Source: Rhea pennata (Eukaryota; Chordata; Aves; Rheiformes; Rheidae). From it: a stretch of DNA of 64,000 bases. A program made the position numbers and the translations under genes. Each line of letters begins with the position of its first letter. Within the stretch, counting starts at the first letter, position 1. This document shows positions 48,801-60,479 of the stretch, in pieces. Under the pieces are notes generated by a model. It had not been told where the DNA came from. It saw nothing but the letters and a program-made list of their open reading frames with translations, and did not search any database. The stretch lies in NCBI RefSeq assembly GCF_028389875.1, contig NC_084702.1:68793582-68857581 (forward strand), read 5' to 3'.

Positions 48801-51800
48801 CTAGCAAAGTTAGGAGAATTACGAGTGCTCAGGAACACTGAAAAGCAAGGGGTAGAAATGTCCTATACTAGCAAATTAAGCAGCACCAAGAGCATTCCCT
48901 GGCAGACAGCTCAGATGTGAATACTGTTTAATTATTAGAATTGTCCTTGGCACAGTTTGAGCAGAGCCAGCTAGCACATCCTGAAACCATCCCCATGTGC
49001 ACTGCAGGAATTAGCACAGCCCAAGAATCACCAACAGCTATCTTGCATGTAGCCATCTCCCTGGATATTGGCAGAGGCGGATGTTACAGGCCAGGGCCAT
49101 TCGCGTCAGCTGGTCTGAACGCCACACAACAGCCTTGCGCATTTTACCTGCAAGTGGGTTATCTCCTATGACTAAATTTAAGACTTTCTCATTTCAGATT
49201 CTGGGTTCGCTAGATTATCTATTTATTTGTTTATTTCCTTAACTGTGTCTATTGGCTATCTCTTATATATAACACATAAAGGTGTTTTTTTTTAAAGGTG
49301 TACTTTTAAAGTACATTTACTAAATTTACAGATACCTATCTACCGCTCTGTAACTAATAAATGAAAAAAAAAACCAACATAAAGGACTGCCTCTGAAATA
49401 AAGCCTCAGTTCTAGCTTGACCACGTTGGAGTGGGAGATAGAGCTTGGCTTTGTCACATCAAATGTGACCTGCAGCAGGCTGGGCTCGTGACTGATGACA
49501 TCAAGACCTCTTCCTAGGGAGCGCTGCCACGTTGCTCTTGAAGGGGTTTAAGTGTGAACATCCTGCTGACTCAGCGTATAAAAGAGAAAGAGACAATCTC
49601 TCCACTAAACAGTTTTCAGACCTCTTGGGACTTCACTAAAACCCATGTTTTGCTCTCCTTTCTGAATCTTGCTTGAGGCTCATGAGTCAAATGTGCCTCC
49701 AGTGAGACAGTGACACTATTTTGTGCTGGCTACAGCTCCCAAAAGATCCCACTGCTTCAAGCCCAAGACTGGAGTCTCTGCTCTTGAAGTGGCAGAGGAT
49801 GAGAGCTTGTCTTCTACCTACCAACTCTGTCTCCTTGGTTGCCCACTTTTTTTTTTTTTTGCTCATTGCCTGTCTTTGGCTTGATATAGAGGCCCAGAGA
49901 TGGAAAGAGACAAATATAACAGGGAAAGCAATAGGACTGTGAGAACAGGATTGGCTTCCAACTCCTTTTCTGATATGAAGAGACTTAGATTACCTCTTTT
50001 CCCAGAAAGTTAGGATCAGGAGAATCATGACAACTAACAAAATGAATCCCAGGGTGGAGAACATAATCATGACCATGTCAGTGTCTAAAGAAAAAAAAAG
50101 AACATCTGCTATTGCATATAAATACTTCACTGATAGCCACTGTGAAGGTAATGTCTCTTCAGACAATAAATTAGAAATTAATGCCAAACATTGCACTTTC
50201 CCATCATTGGAGTGATGCAATACTGAATTATTTCTTCAACCTCCCCAAAGGTGGAGAGAGGAAAGCTCTCAGAATTTCAATCCTTGGTTGAATGTTAAAT
50301 TGGGTTCCCACTTGGATTAAAGCAGCTCAAAGTTCACTATCACCTCCAGCATGGGGAAGTTGACACTCGCTGTGTCTTTATCGCAATATTAGTGTGACTT
50401 TGAACTACATGTGGAGCCTTGAGGTCCCTGGAGCCTGAAGGAATGCAAAGGACCAGAAGGATTATTTGTGCTTGCAAGCAAGATGATGAGATTTTGTCCT
50501 GCATCGCATTTGTGATAGAAGTGACGTGTTTGCGTACCACCATCTGCATCTGACCTGCTCGCCTTAGCCAACACCCCTCCTGGGGCCATGTTTGGTTGCC
50601 ACAGGGCACGGCAGCGCCCTGGTTCTTGCCCTCGCCACTCCTGGGGTGGCGGGGGAGTCAGGGCATCACTGATGGCAGCCTGAGGGCCCCAACTCTGCCT
50701 GCTCAGGCTGAGCTTTTTCTCACAAATGGAAGAAAGTGTTTTTTCCCCCTACCTTTCTCTGTGGAGTGTCCCCCAGTTGTTCTGAAGCTTTTGGAAGTGC
50801 TCCATTCACTCCATGTGCCCTTAAAATAATCTCCATTGGGCTTTGAACGGACTTTCACCTCATACAGTGCATCTTTTTCAAGATTTTTCCCCAGTAATTT
50901 TACCTGCAGGTATGGAGACTCTATTGTCTAAACACACAAACACAAAAAAAATCCATTAATTTTTCTAGAAAAGACAAAAGAAAGCATCCTCCAGGTTCAA
51001 CAAAATGCAAGTCCAAGTCTTATTACTTAGAAGTGAACCACCCTAGCAAAGAGGTTTTCTAAACACTACACAGAAAGACCAAAGAAAAACAGTTGACAGT
51101 GGGCTCAAAAAGCAAGGACTCTTCGGCTGGACTTGCACAGCCTGAGGTTTTTCTGATAGGAGTCCCAACACATGATAATAGCGTGCGTCCTTGCATTCTT
51201 CTGCTGTTTGCTCTGCTTGCTCACTGTAAAGGTGATCATCACAGCATCAGCCTGGTTCAATAGCCAGGACAATATCACAATAGTCAGTTCAATATTCAGT
51301 TTAATTGTCAGGACGGTATCAGAAAGAGAGATAAATGCTGGGTAAGACCTGGCCGGAAAACAGAAGGGAGAAGGGAAAAATAAGGAAGACTGTGGTGCAT
51401 GAAAAGACAACTTTTGAAAGAGCGATTGCAGGAAAGAAGCTGAAAATCCATTATGCAGGTCTGAGACACTCTCCACGTCGATGTATTCAGTTTTCTGAAT
51501 CTGTCTCTTTCTCTAGTTACGGTTCTCCTGTGTTCCCTCTGTTAAGAATATACAGTACATGCTTTTAAAAGCCCACTGTCCGGACCAATGTTTGCACGGC
51601 TGCTCTTTTGGAAGAGGACATGCACATCTCTGCAGCCAGGCAGCCCTGCCTGGACTCAGGCCTGGTTCCCAGACATTTGTAGCCTGAAACACGGCCTGAG
51701 GCAGGGAGAGCTCCAGCACTGCGCGCTGGAGAGCTGACTCTACAGGACCCCCAGGCTGGAGAGGTTGCAAAGAGAAAGGGGCACAGAAATACCATTGCTA

Positions 51801-54800
51801 TATAAAAAAAACGCCAGGTTGCAAGCTGAAAACACTAGAGGTCATACGATTTACTAACTGGTAGGCACAGAAAATAAGCACAAGGCCATCACAGCAAATA
51901 TTACTAATAATATTCAGCATGGTTCTGTTTCTTTGTTATTTCTTCTATTTTCACTGCAGGGCATAAGCACAAATGAAGGACACTTCTGTAGTCCAGAGAA
52001 GTACGTAGTAGGCATAGTTGCCTTCCAACTGGAACTGCTTTGACTAAGGAAATATTTAAATGCCAAGCATTATATCTTCCCAGGTTTTCAACTGGGAAAC
52101 ACACTGTGCAAATCTGAGGTTTTTACATGATCCTGGCATTTCAGGTACTGTTAATTTCAGAAATTAGTGCAAGCATGTCTACATTGTCGCTTACCTTCCA
52201 AATTCCTTCTTCCAGACGATAGGCTATTTGGTGTATTAATTTTTCGTTCAAGTATTTCTTCCATGAGTGTGGTGTACTATAATGAATAACATATTCATTT
52301 GCCTCCTTTTGGTATGTGATATTTATATTAAATGGTATTTCTGGCTTCACTGCAAATGATAACAAAACAGGATATAATAGGATCAGATTAATGCTGCTAC
52401 AAAATAAACAGGTTTGGTAAAGTCCATTCCAAGCTTGAGCCCCTCCTGGGTGACCTGTCATGACTCAGGGGACAGTGCATGGCTGGCCTGGTCTGGGCAA
52501 GCATAATGACAAGCTCCATTTCATCATTTCGCCCCAGGCCCAAGTGGGGCTTCATGTTCATCTGCTGTAGCAGAGGAGCTGCTTGGTGCAGCGTTCGCGG
52601 CAGGGACTGCACTCCCCTGGGCTGTGACGCTCAGTCCTTGGAAAATGATGTCAAAGCATCCCACACCCCTTCACTAGCTCTGCTTGGAGACCTGAGATTC
52701 AATCCCTCTAACCAGGGCTCTGAGACTTCTGCCTTCAGTTGAAGGTCTAGGTCTAGGTCTAGGCAAACAGAGTATTATAATAAGCCAGAAGTCAGCTGCA
52801 CTGTTTCAATGGAGATTAACCAGGCTTGGATTTGAAGCAAAGGGAACGTCACACTCCACCATAATGTAAAATGTAGCCTAACCTACCACTGATCCCCCTC
52901 CTAGGACACTATTTTATATTTCATTTGGATATTTATATTTATATTTCATTTGAATTGTCCCTTATGTTTTGTATTGGACTACTTTTTTTCCTAGCAGCTT
53001 ACATATCTTAGTAATGAGCAAAATGTTAGGTGTCTTACCAATGTCAGTTATAATTAGACTCCTGCAGATCTTTCTTTTCATCTCGGAGTCCATGCAAACG
53101 TCTCTATTCGAGAGTATATCAGTGAACTGTAAGAAATAGGCATCTTCCTGTTTCTCCATATTGGAACATACGTAACTGCTGTCCTCCTTGGTGCTGTTGG
53201 CCAAAGCAACACAACATTAGTTTCCTCTCAGTCTTATTAGAAAATAGTTAGGGACAACTTCTGATTGTTCACTTCACATTAACGAAAGTGAGATTCCATA
53301 GGAATAAGAAATAAGACACAATACCACGCAAACGAAGACCTTAACTGATTGATACTGTTTTTAGTCACGGTCTGTGAGTATAATAATCAAGCGATGTGAA
53401 TCACAGCAGAGTCTTGGAGCTTTCCAAGAAAAAAAAAACAAGCCATTATTTAACCGGATATGTATGTGTTGTATCTTCAAAAACTATCTTACTGCTGCCA
53501 TTTGTAAATACAGAGCAGTATGTTTGGATGCTCACTGAAGGTAAGGAGAAATTTCTTACTGACTGCAGTGGAAGCAAATACAGGACCAGCGCTCAGCCAG
53601 GCCATGAGGAAATTAATGGCAGTTTCACAGGTGGAAATATGTCTGCGTTCCTTCATCTGTGCGACTCCTGAGAGAGAGAGGTCTATCATAAAATTTAAGC
53701 CAAATCCCACGATTAAACCCATGAAAATAGAAAACAGAAAAATCCTAACAAACAAATTAGTTGAAAATAAGCAGTGATTAGAATAGCAAGATGAAAAAAA
53801 AAATCCACTTTTGCTGGCTGCCACAATACTTTCAGTTTCAGGAAAAACAGGCAAAGGGAAAAGCAAAAGTATGCAAAAAAAAAAAATTGAGCTTCTTCAG
53901 CTAGGTGCATCAGTGACAAAAACAAGGTAGAAAAGAGTTTCATGGCCTCAGACAGAAGTGGAGATGACTGATGTCTTGGTAGCTGTTTGGGTGTTTGTAT
54001 ACTCATACTACTGTTTATTTTTGTATGTCTGTGTGTGAGAAGATAATTGCTTTATTTTTATCTTGAACAAGATAATCACATTTTCCCCTCAGTGGACAAC
54101 TGAGCTTCACACCAAAGAATTTTGTATGGAAAGGATCTGCCGCTTTAAAAACATTCCTACGTTGTTTTATTTGACTATCATCTAATCTAAAAGGAAAATG
54201 CTCTTTGTGCATGCTCAGCTTCACCAGTGATAACATATGGTCCAAAACAACAGAAGTAAGATCAGGAACATCACAGACATTATAACGCACATTAGAAACC
54301 CTTTTAGCTAATTCTTTTTCTTATTTGGGTGTTTGATTCTGTTCCAATAAACTCTTATTTTTTGCTGAATATAGTATTCAAACTTGGTACAACAGTCTGA
54401 ATTAGAACTTTATTTTTTCCAATCCTCTTTCCCAGCGTAAGTCAGTGTGACTCACTGGTTCTTAGCATTTAGGCTTCCCAGAAGTTTTACTAAGGGACAG
54501 ACAATAACATCGCGTACCACACGGCCAGGGTATAGTTAGTGTTGTGAGGAGGCAGCTCCGTAAAATTGCAAGTCAGGCTGCTGTAGGAATCTTTAAATTC
54601 CAGCTGACTGAAACAGTTGATGTCCAAATTATCTGGTTCATCGTCTCCAAAGGTCCCTAAGGAGAAATTCACAGATTAATGAAGTAAACCAGTGATTCAT
54701 GGATCCGTTGTGAAAAAGGTTGTTTCTTTAAGTGGTTGCCTAAAAGGAAGAGGATCAACCTAGCAGTTTTGTAAAAGGAGAAGAAAGCTTGTTCAAAATG

Positions 54801-57800
54801 AAATGAAAAGCCAGTTCTACCTTTCAAGGTTGTTCTCCCTGTACGTGACCGAAACCCACCCACTCAGAACGTACTAAGGTGCACTCCACACCATCACGTT
54901 TTTGTGAACTATAAAATGACATTGCAGAGCAGTTGGCTTGATCAGACAAGACACGTATGCCTGCTCTTTTCTGTTAGTCACCGTCAAAGAGGGGTGCTGA
55001 AGTCATCTTGGAAACCTTCTATGTGAAAAAGTCCCAGGATAGACTGCAAAGCAGAGAACATAAATTGTGCAGTTTAATGCCTTGTAGCTTTGATGCGGCC
55101 GTTCTAGCCAAGGGCAGGGCCATTTCTAGTTTTAAAAGTTACAGATGAACTTTATATCAAGAAAAAAGTAGGAGCTACTCCATTTGAAAATCCCCTCAGA
55201 ACTTTCTCAAAGCTTTTCCTATTAGAAACCACAAAACACTGCTAGCCCCTGTCATGCAAAGGGTGACACGACACACTCACGAAGCCCACTGAAAAGCAGA
55301 ACGTTTTTGTCAAGGACCAAAATACTCTCGAAAATGAACAGAACAGAAATGTGCACTGAGAGATATACTCAGCGCAATTACTGCCGGCGATGCTGAGGGT
55401 TGATGCACAAGGCTAACATCTTCTCAGGGTAAGGGCTAGTCTCTGCAGGAGTTTTTTGTGTGGGAATTTCAGATCAGGACAGCCTGCAGCGCATCAAACG
55501 TCTTGCAGTTCTGAAGCAGTAGATCCATCCTGGAGGATGCAAGAAGAGCAATTCCCTTTGCTGTGCCTGCAGAAGGACCAGCTGCCCTGCAGACACCTGA
55601 GAGCATCAGTGCGGCATCTTCCCGCCCCTGCCCTGATCGTGCTGTGAAAGCGCGACCAGTTTCCATAATCCTGAGGAGACTGGAAAAATGGTATGAGTAG
55701 TTTTAGAAAAACAGGAGTATTTTGTTGTTATGAGGCAATTGAGTCCCATAGCACATTTTGACTATATTGTAGAGTTCTCCGAAATGTCGCAAATTTGGGC
55801 TCAGGAGGGAAAGCTCAAACTTTCTGCCAGAACACATGGCTTCCTGCCAATTCGCCTCGATGACTCATAAAACAATTACAATTTGACTAGCAGCATACGT
55901 CTCTTGTCCTGCACTTCGTATATATGAGGTCAACGAAACAAAAACTGATGCTTTTGAGAGGAGTCCTCTCTGGCAGAAACTGCCAAACCTTAGTGGGACT
56001 TCATGAAATCTCACCCATCATAGCTGAATAGTCAACGAAAGGGTTTCTGTGATGAGCCCTCAAGCACATCCTCTGTGGGAGGAACACCTCTGCTCCTTTA
56101 CTGGTGGTTAAGGACTGCTGTGATGATATATAACCCTCTCCCCGGAAATCACCAAGGATTATTCCTGACTGACCCCCACCTTTGATTCTCTCCTACCAGC
56201 TTCTCAGAGAGGTGGCATTCTCGGGTGGTGGCACAGAGAAAACGAGAATCTGGCCGCTCCCGTGAGAACAGCAACTCACGTATCTGCACAGACAATGTGG
56301 GGAAATGCCCATGGAAACAGTTCCAATGGAAAATCCCTCCCAGAGAAAATGATTGTTATCGCTGATGTTGCACAGGTAAATTTGAACTGCTGAAGGGTGA
56401 TGGAATATTGTGATTCACAGCTATACCAGTGACACATCTGTGTATTACTGTAGCTACTGTAGGTCCTGTGATCCCTGCCAGCCTACGGGGAGACCTTGTC
56501 TTGACTGGGAATACAACTGAAGATCCCAAATGGTCATGGTTTAACAACAGAAAGAAAGCAAGGGTGAGTTTTTTGATTGCTTTAAAATGTAAATAAAGAA
56601 TAGCATCCATCAGAGTCCCCATCAGCCAGTGTTTCCTGCTGATGTCAAAGATGATATGCTTCTAGCGTGGGGTACATGAAGTAATTCAGAACTGCAGCAA
56701 AAAATGCAAACGTGGTGCCGAATGGGGCTGGGAGGAAGGCAGATGTGGCAGGCAGCAGGAGCGAGGGGAGTGCTGGATGCTGTATTAATTCAGAACTTGG
56801 AGTCTGCTGCTTTGAAAGGGTCCAAGCCACCCTCTGAGCTAAGAACGAGTGGCCATTTAGTGTGGCCATGAGCCACAGATGCCGTTCTAAGAAGAACCCT
56901 GCTCTCCTTGAAGGATGAGGAAATGTGGCATCTTTTACTAACATCGCCAGTTTGTAGGGATACTCTGTGCAGCACAGGCACGTGCCAAGCCGGTAGTGCG
57001 GTAGTCTAGTTGACCATCAGCATTTAAGAGAGAGAAACAGAGGTCAGTGCAACTCTAGAATGAGCACCGCAGCAGTTTCACACACGTGAAAGTTTTGTTC
57101 ACCACAGCCTTGAGCCATCTGCACAGACACATATATACAAAAATGTACATTACGTGCAATTATTGATTGGTGAGTGAAAATGAGTGCACATATACACATA
57201 TATTCCAAAATCAGGGGAAGACAAGTGAGCTCTTGATAGAAATGAATCTCTATTAAAAATATTTTAGATAGGAAGATATACCCAAAGCTTATATACACAG
57301 ATATGTCACATTTGAAGCATTGCCAAGACCTCAGATACAAATTCTGGGAGCTTGGTTTGTTTATACTTACAGTTAGCACAAGGCAACATTAAAACTTATG
57401 AATTAGGATGACTTATCTCCATTTATATAAGAAATATAGATTGCTTGGTGCTTTCTGTGAATAAAAATAAATACATCATATTTTGTATAAACACACAAAA
57501 GCGATAAGCATCATATTAACAGGTATTAAGACAGTAAAAAACTTTCAGCTGTTTGATACTGCTTTGCTGAAAAGTGACAAAAATTTTAAGTCATTTTCCA
57601 TGAGGCTGATTGCAAAATCAAAAGAAAGAAAAAGTTTTTGTCTTGTAGTTCAAATAGTCATTTAATGTTTAACTAGTCTAGCTCACCCTTGGGTACAGGA
57701 TTTTACCTCTCAGACACTGAACTTTCATATTGTGATTATGTGGTTCCTTATTCATGGAAATCACATTCTAACCATAGAATATAAGACAATTAAACCTCAT

Positions 57801-60410
57801 GATTGAGTTTAAGTATGCAATTTGAAAAGCTTTTCCTTGCACTACTACTCCACAGGCTGACAGTAATTTTGCTTTTAGCTGACATAACCCCAGATACGTT
57901 TCCCTAAACCTCAAAAACATCACACACAAACGCGTTCACTGTGTAGATGGTTTTGATGACTCCAACACTGCTCACACTGGTAAGGGTTCTTTATACGATT
58001 CAAAGTTCATAAGATGACATTTTTTTCCTTGAGAAGAGCAGACCACATGTCTGAGCCTGGTTCTGCTGAAATCAAGGCAGGGCTCAATATGGCGAGATTC
58101 TAGCGGGAGAAAACCCAGCCTCATAGCTACAAGCACGACACGTCCTTCACAGAAGTGGTTGTGTCTTGGGTTTGGACAATGTCCGAACGGTCCGAATCAC
58201 AGCAGGAGCCCTGTGAACCTTTACCAAGAGAAGAGTAGCAGCAGAGCCCATGCACATGCTTACGCTTTATGCTCTGAAGCTACTGCAACTAACCACAACA
58301 CATGAAACCAAAGGCACCGGTAAACGCCTGCAGGATCAGTGACTGAATTTTCCAGGTAGATGAAATGAACGTTTCCACAGACAGAGTCCTGTGAAATTTC
58401 TAGTCCCAATAGCAACAGACAGAATATTGATTGGATTGAGGATTAATCTGATTCAAGGAGAAATCATTTTAATCAGAACAGTTTTGATGTGGGTTGGACG
58501 AAGCAGACAAGTCTGTGGAGGAGGGCCGTTCCAGTGAGCTGTCCTGCCTGCTGACACCTAGTAAGATGCTGCCTCCTGCTTTCCCTCGCCTGTCCCTCCT
58601 GCCCCGCAGCAGCTGCTCCTCCTTCACGCTGCTTTGTAGCTCTCTTGCAGCTTTAGGGGATCTCCGCTCCCCTCTGCCTGGCTGCGGGTGGCAGGAAGAG
58701 TGGGGACAGAGCTGGGGGACAGTCTGCAGCTTATAAAAGAGGAGGTGGAGGCAAGAGCACTAGTGAACTTCTTCCCACCTCTGCTCATGAGAAAGGGGCG
58801 AGATGGTGCCTGCGTCCTGCTGCTGGCAGCACTTCGTCAGGAGGCAGGGTGAGGGTGGAAGTCGGCCGGGGAAGGCTGAAACATCCATCACCAGTGATTT
58901 ACCCTGCGTTGTTTAACTTGTTGGCCAAAGCCATGCAACTCATAAAGAAACCACGGTAATCGCTCAGTGGGGATTTTCCAAATCTGTTTATTTCTAAGCA
59001 AAGGATTAATCCTGACTTACTGGAAGCCCTGAAGATTCCAATGATTTCAACTACAAATCATTTGTTTCCTTAGCTACTCACCACAGCAACTGCTTGCAAA
59101 AGCCAGCTCTAAACAAAGTGTATGTATGAAAGACAAACAGAAAAAAAAATGAGAGTTTGTTAGAGGCAGATCTAAGCTGTTCTGTGTTTTCTTCTAACTA
59201 ATAAACTTACCATGCATGTCCCATGTAAGTATCTGTACAGCTATACATGTATATATGCATACATGTTATAATACATGACACAGGGAAAAAAAAAAAGAGA
59301 TCCTCATGATTAGATCTGCGAGGTAGCATTGGTGCACAGGCATTACTTTCCTAAAAACCAAAACTCTGTTGCTCCCAAACAGTGAAATTCTGGAACCCTA
59401 AAATTACTGGTAACTGAGTGACTGTACATGTCCTTCATGCACAGTACAACAGACTTTGTCGGTGCTGTTTATATGAATGAATAGTGTTAGACAAGTAAGA
59501 GTTTAAAATATCTGGGGTTGCATCTGTAAATCCAGTTTTGCATCTCCCTTTTGAGAAAAGAGACAGTAGTTTTATTGTTGCTCTTTATATTTTGCCCTTT
59601 AATTTGGATAATTCTGCTGCTAAATAATTTTCACCTGTCTAAATGAAATACTGAAATCTGCAGTAAGCCTGAATTTAAACTGCTGAATTCATTTATAATT
59701 CTTTGGCGTACAAGTGATGGATGCTCATTAGTGATGGTCTGCTGAGAAGCTGCTGGTTGAACTGCTGCCTCAGCCACACTATCATCACGGAGACTGGGAC
59801 TACCCTCATGTATAACTTATATAACCTTTTGAGGAAAAAGAAAATCTTTGGGTTTTGAAGTGGAAGAGGTTGGACCATGTTTGAGTTATATTAAAACATT
59901 TTCTTTGGAAGAAACTGCCAAGGGCAAGATAAGTCAGAACCTCACCCTTTTCTGACAGCAGCTCAGGGTAATTATAGCCAACAAAAGAACGAAATGGTTC
60001 CCTACCAACAGGCAAAATTATTCACAGAAAAACTAAATACACCGAGAAAGGCTAAACAAGTCTGATCTTGCATGCCCTCTGCATTCAGCTATCTCTGTGA
60101 TTTTATTACAATTTAGACATCACAAGGAAAGCAGACCTGGGAATTCAATAGATAAAATCTTCTAGTTCCACATTCATCCAAGGTACTGGCAGTAACAGAA
60201 AGCCCAAACACTAAAATACTAACACATTTTACCCAGCAGTTATATCTTGGAGCTTGGAGCTCTTAACCCAGGTTTTCAAGATCATAGAGAATTGCAAAGA
60301 TGAACATGAAATGACTCACCGTCACCATCTGCTGAGGTGCAACCACTTTCCCCAGAAGTGGTATGGAGAAAAAAGAAGAAAATGCTCAATACAGTACTCG
60401 TCCGTGTCAT
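45385..60410 (-). CDS. IL7R: IL7R, interleukin-7 receptor alpha chain (CD127)
   Basis: Eight exons on the minus strand: 60,410-60,320, 54,656-54,518, 53,193-53,039, 52,349-52,195, 50,927-50,753, 50,084-49,994, 48,052-47,977 and 45,888-45,385. All phases agree and give 461 residues (human 459). Signal peptide about 1-20. The six extracellular cysteines expected for the family are present, plus an extra one at 24. WSEWS at 219-223, membrane helix about 242-266, box 1 VWPNLPD at 274-280, and tail motif [12 protein letters not shown] with Tyr451 equivalent to human Tyr449, the STAT5/PI3K docking site. It pairs with the common gamma chain to bind IL-7 (and with CRLF2 for TSLP in mammals), signalling through JAK1/JAK3-STAT5 in lymphocytes. 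It is convergent with CAPSL. N-glycosylation sequons include N61, N71 and N138. Confidence 0.96.
45950..46650 (+). mobile_element. CR1 LINE, 3' part
   Basis: About 700 bases of CR1 sense to the plus strand, in IL7R intron 7. Typical reverse-transcriptase C-terminal text ([39 protein letters not shown]) is followed by the 3' UTR (GGTTGGACTAGATGATCTCC) and the tandem end GATTCTGTGATTCTATGAT. It is 5'-truncated as usual; a frameshift and stops follow near 46,449. It runs opposite to the host gene. Confidence 0.93.
47311..47730 (-). mobile_element. Old CR1 LINE 3' part, reverse orientation
   Basis: The reverse complement of CR1: TTGGAAGGAGCCTTTGGATT and CATCTGGTCAACC mark the 3' end, and TCTTGTCCTGTCACCATGCA and CTTTTCCAGATTGAACAAAC lie further in. 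It is more diverged than the copy at 45,950-46,650, and the two 3' ends face each other. Confidence 0.8.
47977..48052 (-). CDS. IL7R: IL7R exon 7 (box 1)
   Basis: Acceptor TGTTTCAG and donor GTAAGT on the minus strand, 76 bases. It encodes [20 protein letters not shown] then KKPKN, containing the proline-rich box 1 that binds JAK1. Confidence 0.95.
49994..50084 (-). CDS. IL7R: IL7R exon 6 (transmembrane)
   Basis: 91 bases with acceptor TTTCTTTAG and donor GTAATC. It encodes [20 protein letters not shown] and then LLILTFWEK, the single membrane span and stop-transfer. The length is not a multiple of three, so skipping shifts the frame. Confidence 0.94.
50753..50927 (-). CDS. IL7R: IL7R exon 5 (WSXWS module)
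   Basis: Acceptor TGTGTTTAG and donor GTAGGG. It encodes the second half of the membrane-proximal fibronectin III domain, including [20 protein letters not shown] followed by WS, which gives the WSEWS box. Confidence 0.95.
52195..52349 (-). CDS. IL7R: IL7R exon 4
   Basis: Acceptor TTTGCAG and donor GTAAGC. It encodes [20 protein letters not shown] through to [11 protein letters not shown], the start of the second fibronectin III domain (human KPEAPFDLSVIYREGAND). Confidence 0.94.
53039..53193 (-). CDS. IL7R: IL7R exon 3
   Basis: Acceptor TTGGCCAACAG and donor GTAAGA. It encodes [20 protein letters not shown] through to CRSLIITDI. Cysteines in YVC, DVC and KIC match the conserved disulfide positions of the first domain. 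Confidence 0.92.
54518..54656 (-). CDS. IL7R: IL7R exon 2
   Basis: Acceptor TTTCTCCTTAG and a rather weak donor TG|GTACGC. It encodes [20 protein letters not shown] and on to NTNYTLAV; the split TG plus C of exon 3 makes the conserved Cys77. The phase agreement supports this donor. Confidence 0.9.
60320..60410 (-). CDS. IL7R: IL7R exon 1 (signal peptide)
   Basis: ATG at 60,410, donor [26 protein letters not shown] is a hydrophobic signal peptide, followed by [10 protein letters not shown], which aligns with human ESGYAQNGD. The Tyr-to-Cys difference leaves an additional cysteine near the mature N-terminus. Confidence 0.92.
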
Positions 60411-60465
60411 CCTGAGCTAGCTGCATGAGTGCAGTACATGTGTACACAAAACACTCCTTCAGTTA

Positions 60466-60472
60466 CTTTATA
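60466..60472 (-). promoter_or_regulatory. IL7R: TATA box of IL7R
   Basis: TATAAAG on the minus strand, about 60 bases upstream of the IL7R start codon, which would place transcription start near 60,440 with a very short 5' UTR. An ETS-like AGGAAG lies further upstream (60,565-60,570, plus strand). ETS factors (PU.1/GABP) drive mammalian IL7R. Confidence 0.45.
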
Positions 60473-60479
60473 CTAGATG

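Noticed and set aside
51105-51476. 123-codon minus-strand frame in IL7R intron 4 as an extra exon
   Set aside because: No similarity to IL7R or other receptors. Exons 4 and 5 already join in phase without it.
52743-52764. GGTCTA hexamer repeated about three times
   Set aside because: Too few units to be more than chance, and not a telomere repeat.
53489-53866. 125-codon minus-strand frame in IL7R intron 2
   Set aside because: Phe/Leu-rich chance translation of T-rich intron. Exons 2 and 3 join in phase without it.
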